DNA of 6,843 nucleotides from UBA1550 sp049294435 (lineage in GTDB: Bacteria; Patescibacteriota; Minisyncoccia; Phycocordibacterales; UBA1550). The stretch covers positions 1-6,843 of the forward strand of contig JBAQCU010000048.1 in the NCBI GenBank assembly GCA_049294435.1, in the 5' to 3' direction. The stretch's first letter is position 1; each line of letters opens with the position of its first letter. This document shows positions 5,106 to 6,843 of this stretch, in pieces. The notes beneath the pieces are model-generated. The model did no database searches and was not told the origin of the DNA. It saw only the letters and a list, made by a program, of their open reading frames with translations. Position numbers and translations under genes: made by a program.

Positions 5106-6779
5106 TTACGCTTTTTTAATAACATTAACAATTCTCAAACGAAGTTCTCTTTTATTGCGAAACGTATTAACTTCCATTGTTGCAACAAGGTCAATTATGT
5201 CTCCCGCCGTAAGTGCTTTATATTTTTCATGCTTTTCGTCCTTGGCAAAAAATAAAATTGCTTTCACTGCTGAATTTTCAAACGAAAGCTCAAGATGTGT
5301 TTTCTCTTTACCAAAGTATCGCGCCTCGGCGAGTTTTACTTTTTCAAAAAGGAAAACAGGTTTCGGATTCGCCATTCCAAACGGCGCAAACTTTTCTATT
5401 TGTTTCCAGTTCACCCAATTCACTTCGGATAGTGAGAGCGCAGTGTCCACACTCATCTCCTCTTCTTCCTTTTCTTTTCGCACCGCTTGATACACTTTCA
5501 CGAGCTCGTCTTCAAGTGTGTGGATTGATTCATTTGAAACTGAAAAACCTCCTGCCTCCTCGTGACCACCCACATCAATAAACACACCCTCGCGCACGGT
5601 GGTCATCATCTCTACCACATTCACTGTGCCATCAGAACGGCACGATCCTTTAATCTCCCCTCCCTCGGTGCGTCCCCACACAAAAACAGTACGCTCATAT
5701 TTTTCTACCAAGTTTGATGCAACTAGCCCCACGAGCCCAGGCTTCCACAACGGATTTCCGATGACGATAATATCTCTAATCACTCGCACATCCAGATGCT
5801 TGTGTGCTTCTTTTACCATACTCGCAACGAGACCCTTTCGCGCGTCGTTAAGATGCATCAACTTTTCAGCATACTCCTCTGCATCTTCTGGTGTCGCTGC
5901 GGTGAGTAGTCGAAATGCATCCATTGGGTTTCCCATTCGGCTCGCCGCATTGATACGCGGTCCTATCATAAAACCAATATCGTCTTCCACGATATTTGCT
6001 TGCACCATATCCATTTTTGCGAGAAGAGCGAGAAGTCCTGGGCGACGAGATTTTCGAAACACCATGAGCCCGTACTGCGCGATGGCTCGATTCTCATTCC
6101 TAAGTGGAACCATGTCGGCAATAGTCGAAATTCCTGCCATATCGAGGAGCCATTTCTCCCAACCTTTTGGTACACCCCACGATTCTCCACGTCGTGCGAG
6201 TAGCGCTGAAACTAACTTCCACGCAACCCCCGCTCCGCAGAGCATGTTGTCGTGATATGTATCACTTGCCTGCTTAGAGTTTATGACGGTGTACGCCTTT
6301 GGCAAAATATCCTGAGGAAGGTGGTGGTCGGTAATTATGAGGTCAATACCAAGCTTTTTTGCATGGTCTGCTTCTTCCACATCTACAATCCCGCAATCTA
6401 TAGTAATGACGACAGTTGCCCCACGTGAAGCCAAGAGGCCTAGCGCCTTATTGTTGAGTCCATACCCCTCGATATTTCTATGTGGAATATACACCTCAAA
6501 GTTTTCATACTTAATCTTTTTAAGAAAGTCATTGAAAATAGTGGCTCCTGGAATCCCGTCACAATCGTAGTCCGCATACACCGCAATGCGCTCGTTAGAA
6601 TCAATGGCTTTCAAAATGCGCTTCACCGCCTTTTCCATATTAAATATCCCAAATGGGTCACGCACATCTCTATCAAAATCAGGATACAAAAATTGCTCCG
6701 CATCTCCAGCGTTTGAAATTCCCCTCTTTAGAAGTAGCGTCTGCACGAGATCGGGGTAACTAGATAGGTCGGATGACAT
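5106..6779 (-). CDS. recJ: Single-stranded-DNA exonuclease RecJ
   Basis: A 557-residue protein counted from the ATG at 6779. RecJ degrades single-stranded DNA 5' to 3' in recombinational, mismatch and base-excision repair. The DHH domain shows DYDCDG (70-75), ITIDCG (126-130), the namesake DHH (151-153) and IADMVPL (220-226). The DHHA1 domain includes IGPRINAASRMG (272-283) and VGGHEEAGGF (403-412). An OB-fold-like C-terminus contains FAPFGMANPKPVFLFE (464-479). The length and domain order are typical of bacterial RecJ. The frame opens at a TTG (6818), and ATG codons occur at 6788 and 6779. I prefer 6779 because an extended -10 box (6787-6795) overlaps the 6788 ATG and would initiate transcription at about 6779-6781. 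This is the first gene of a minus-strand operon with rnhA (9-base gap) and comEC. No catalytic residue is missing. Confidence 0.95.
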   Translation of the reverse strand: MSSDLSSYPDLVQTLLLKRGISNAGDAEQFLYPDFDRDVRDPFGIFNMEKAVKRILKAIDSNERIAVYADYDCDGIPGATIFNDFLKKIKYENFEVYIPHRNIEGYGLNNKALGLLASRGATVVITIDCGIVDVEEADHAKKLGIDLIITDHHLPQDILPKAYTVINSKQASDTYHDNMLCGAGVAWKLVSALLARRGESWGVPKGWEKWLLDMAGISTIADMVPLRNENRAIAQYGLMVFRKSRRPGLLALLAKMDMVQANIVEDDIGFMIGPRINAASRMGNPMDAFRLLTAATPEDAEEYAEKLMHLNDARKGLVASMVKEAHKHLDVRVIRDIIVIGNPLWKPGLVGLVASNLVEKYERTVFVWGRTEGGEIKGSCRSDGTVNVVEMMTTVREGVFIDVGGHEEAGGFSVSNESIHTLEDELVKVYQAVRKEKEEEEMSVDTALSLSEVNWVNWKQIEKFAPFGMANPKPVFLFEKVKLAEARYFGKEKTHLELSFENSAVKAILFFAKDEKHEKYKALTAGDIIDLVATMEVNTFRNKRELRLRIVNVIKKA

Positions 6780-6786
6780 AGTTGGC

Positions 6787-6795
6787 ATTGTACCA
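6787..6795 (-). promoter_or_regulatory. Extended -10 box for leaderless recJ operon transcript
   Basis: The minus strand reads TGGTACAAT, a close match to the extended -10 consensus, seven bases before the ATG at 6779. No Shine-Dalgarno sequence precedes that ATG and no -35 box is apparent. It closely matches the boxes before the MBL gene (TGGTACTAT) and the DedA gene (TGCTAGTAT). Confidence 0.6.
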
Positions 6796-6820
6796 TAAAC
6801 ACCCTCGCGCTCCCCCAACC

Positions 6821-6843
6821 GTCATATAAAACAAGTCATGACT
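6821..6843. repeat. Second copy of the palindrome, cut by the window end
   Basis: The 18 bases at 6821-6838 match the left inner arm at 2199-2216 in 15 positions, and the core AAGTCATGACT continues to the last base of the window. Only five bases of the right half are visible. The centre at 6838.5 lies 59.5 bp from the recJ start at 6779, the same spacing as at the first copy. Whether the rest is palindromic cannot be seen. Confidence 0.75.

Noticed and set aside
5599..6255. Open frame of 218 codons antisense to recJ
   Set aside because: It mirrors conserved RecJ coding sequence; the predicted protein is Ser/Arg-rich and lacks any recognisable domain.
6780..6818. Longer recJ starts at TTG (6818) or ATG (6788)
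   Set aside because: The extra residues look unlike RecJ N-termini, and the extended -10 box lies inside this stretch, so a transcript from it would begin at about 6779.

Overview
The window looks like a piece of a Patescibacteria (Candidate Phyla Radiation, probably Parcubacteria-like) chromosome. This is inferred from gene content and not proven. The pointers are a short four-cysteine bL28, a ComEC whose nuclease-like beta-lactamase domain is a separate gene, an RNase HI with a C-terminal rather than N-terminal viroplasmin-like module, and an uncharacterised protein of a type I recall as recurring in these genomes. Genes are compact, with very short gaps and one tail-to-tail overlap. No insertion sequence, tRNA, rRNA or CRISPR array was seen.

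Layout: positions 1-227 hold a possible gene tail (2-52) and a 52-bp imperfect palindrome (130-181), followed by rpmB (228-434, +). Two intrinsic terminators (446-487 and 511-536) close rpmB and the facing gene. That facing gene (557-1177, -) is a 206-residue protein of unknown function with a good sigma70-type promoter and a Shine-Dalgarno sequence. Next comes a secreted or anchored ComEC-type metallo-beta-lactamase protein (1296-2159, -). It is divergent from a DedA/VTT membrane protein (2275-2865, +), and a 56-bp palindrome lies between the two starts. The DedA gene overlaps the 3' end of comEC (2828-4327, -). comEC is the last gene of a tight minus-strand operon recJ (from 6779) - rnhA (from 5096) - comEC, with gaps of 9 and 4 bases.

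How the genes fit together: RecJ (5'-3' single-strand exonuclease), RNase HI (RNA-DNA hybrid removal) and ComEC (DNA channel) form a nucleic-acid uptake and processing operon. The detached beta-lactamase-fold protein is the likely partner for the ComEC channel. rpmB is ordinary translation housekeeping.

The most interesting signal is regulatory. The palindrome between the MBL and DedA genes recurs, cut by the window edge, upstream of recJ (6821-6843). In both copies the centre lies 57.5 to 59.5 bp from the start codon of each adjoining gene. Those genes have no Shine-Dalgarno sequence, but they have a -10-like box (mostly extended, TGnTAnnnT) placed so that transcription would begin at or within a few bases of the start codon. 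rpmB has the same arrangement with an unrelated palindrome about one helical turn further away. This suggests leaderless mRNAs controlled from a shared palindromic site that links the ComEC-type beta-lactamase gene, the DedA gene and the recJ-rnhA-comEC operon.
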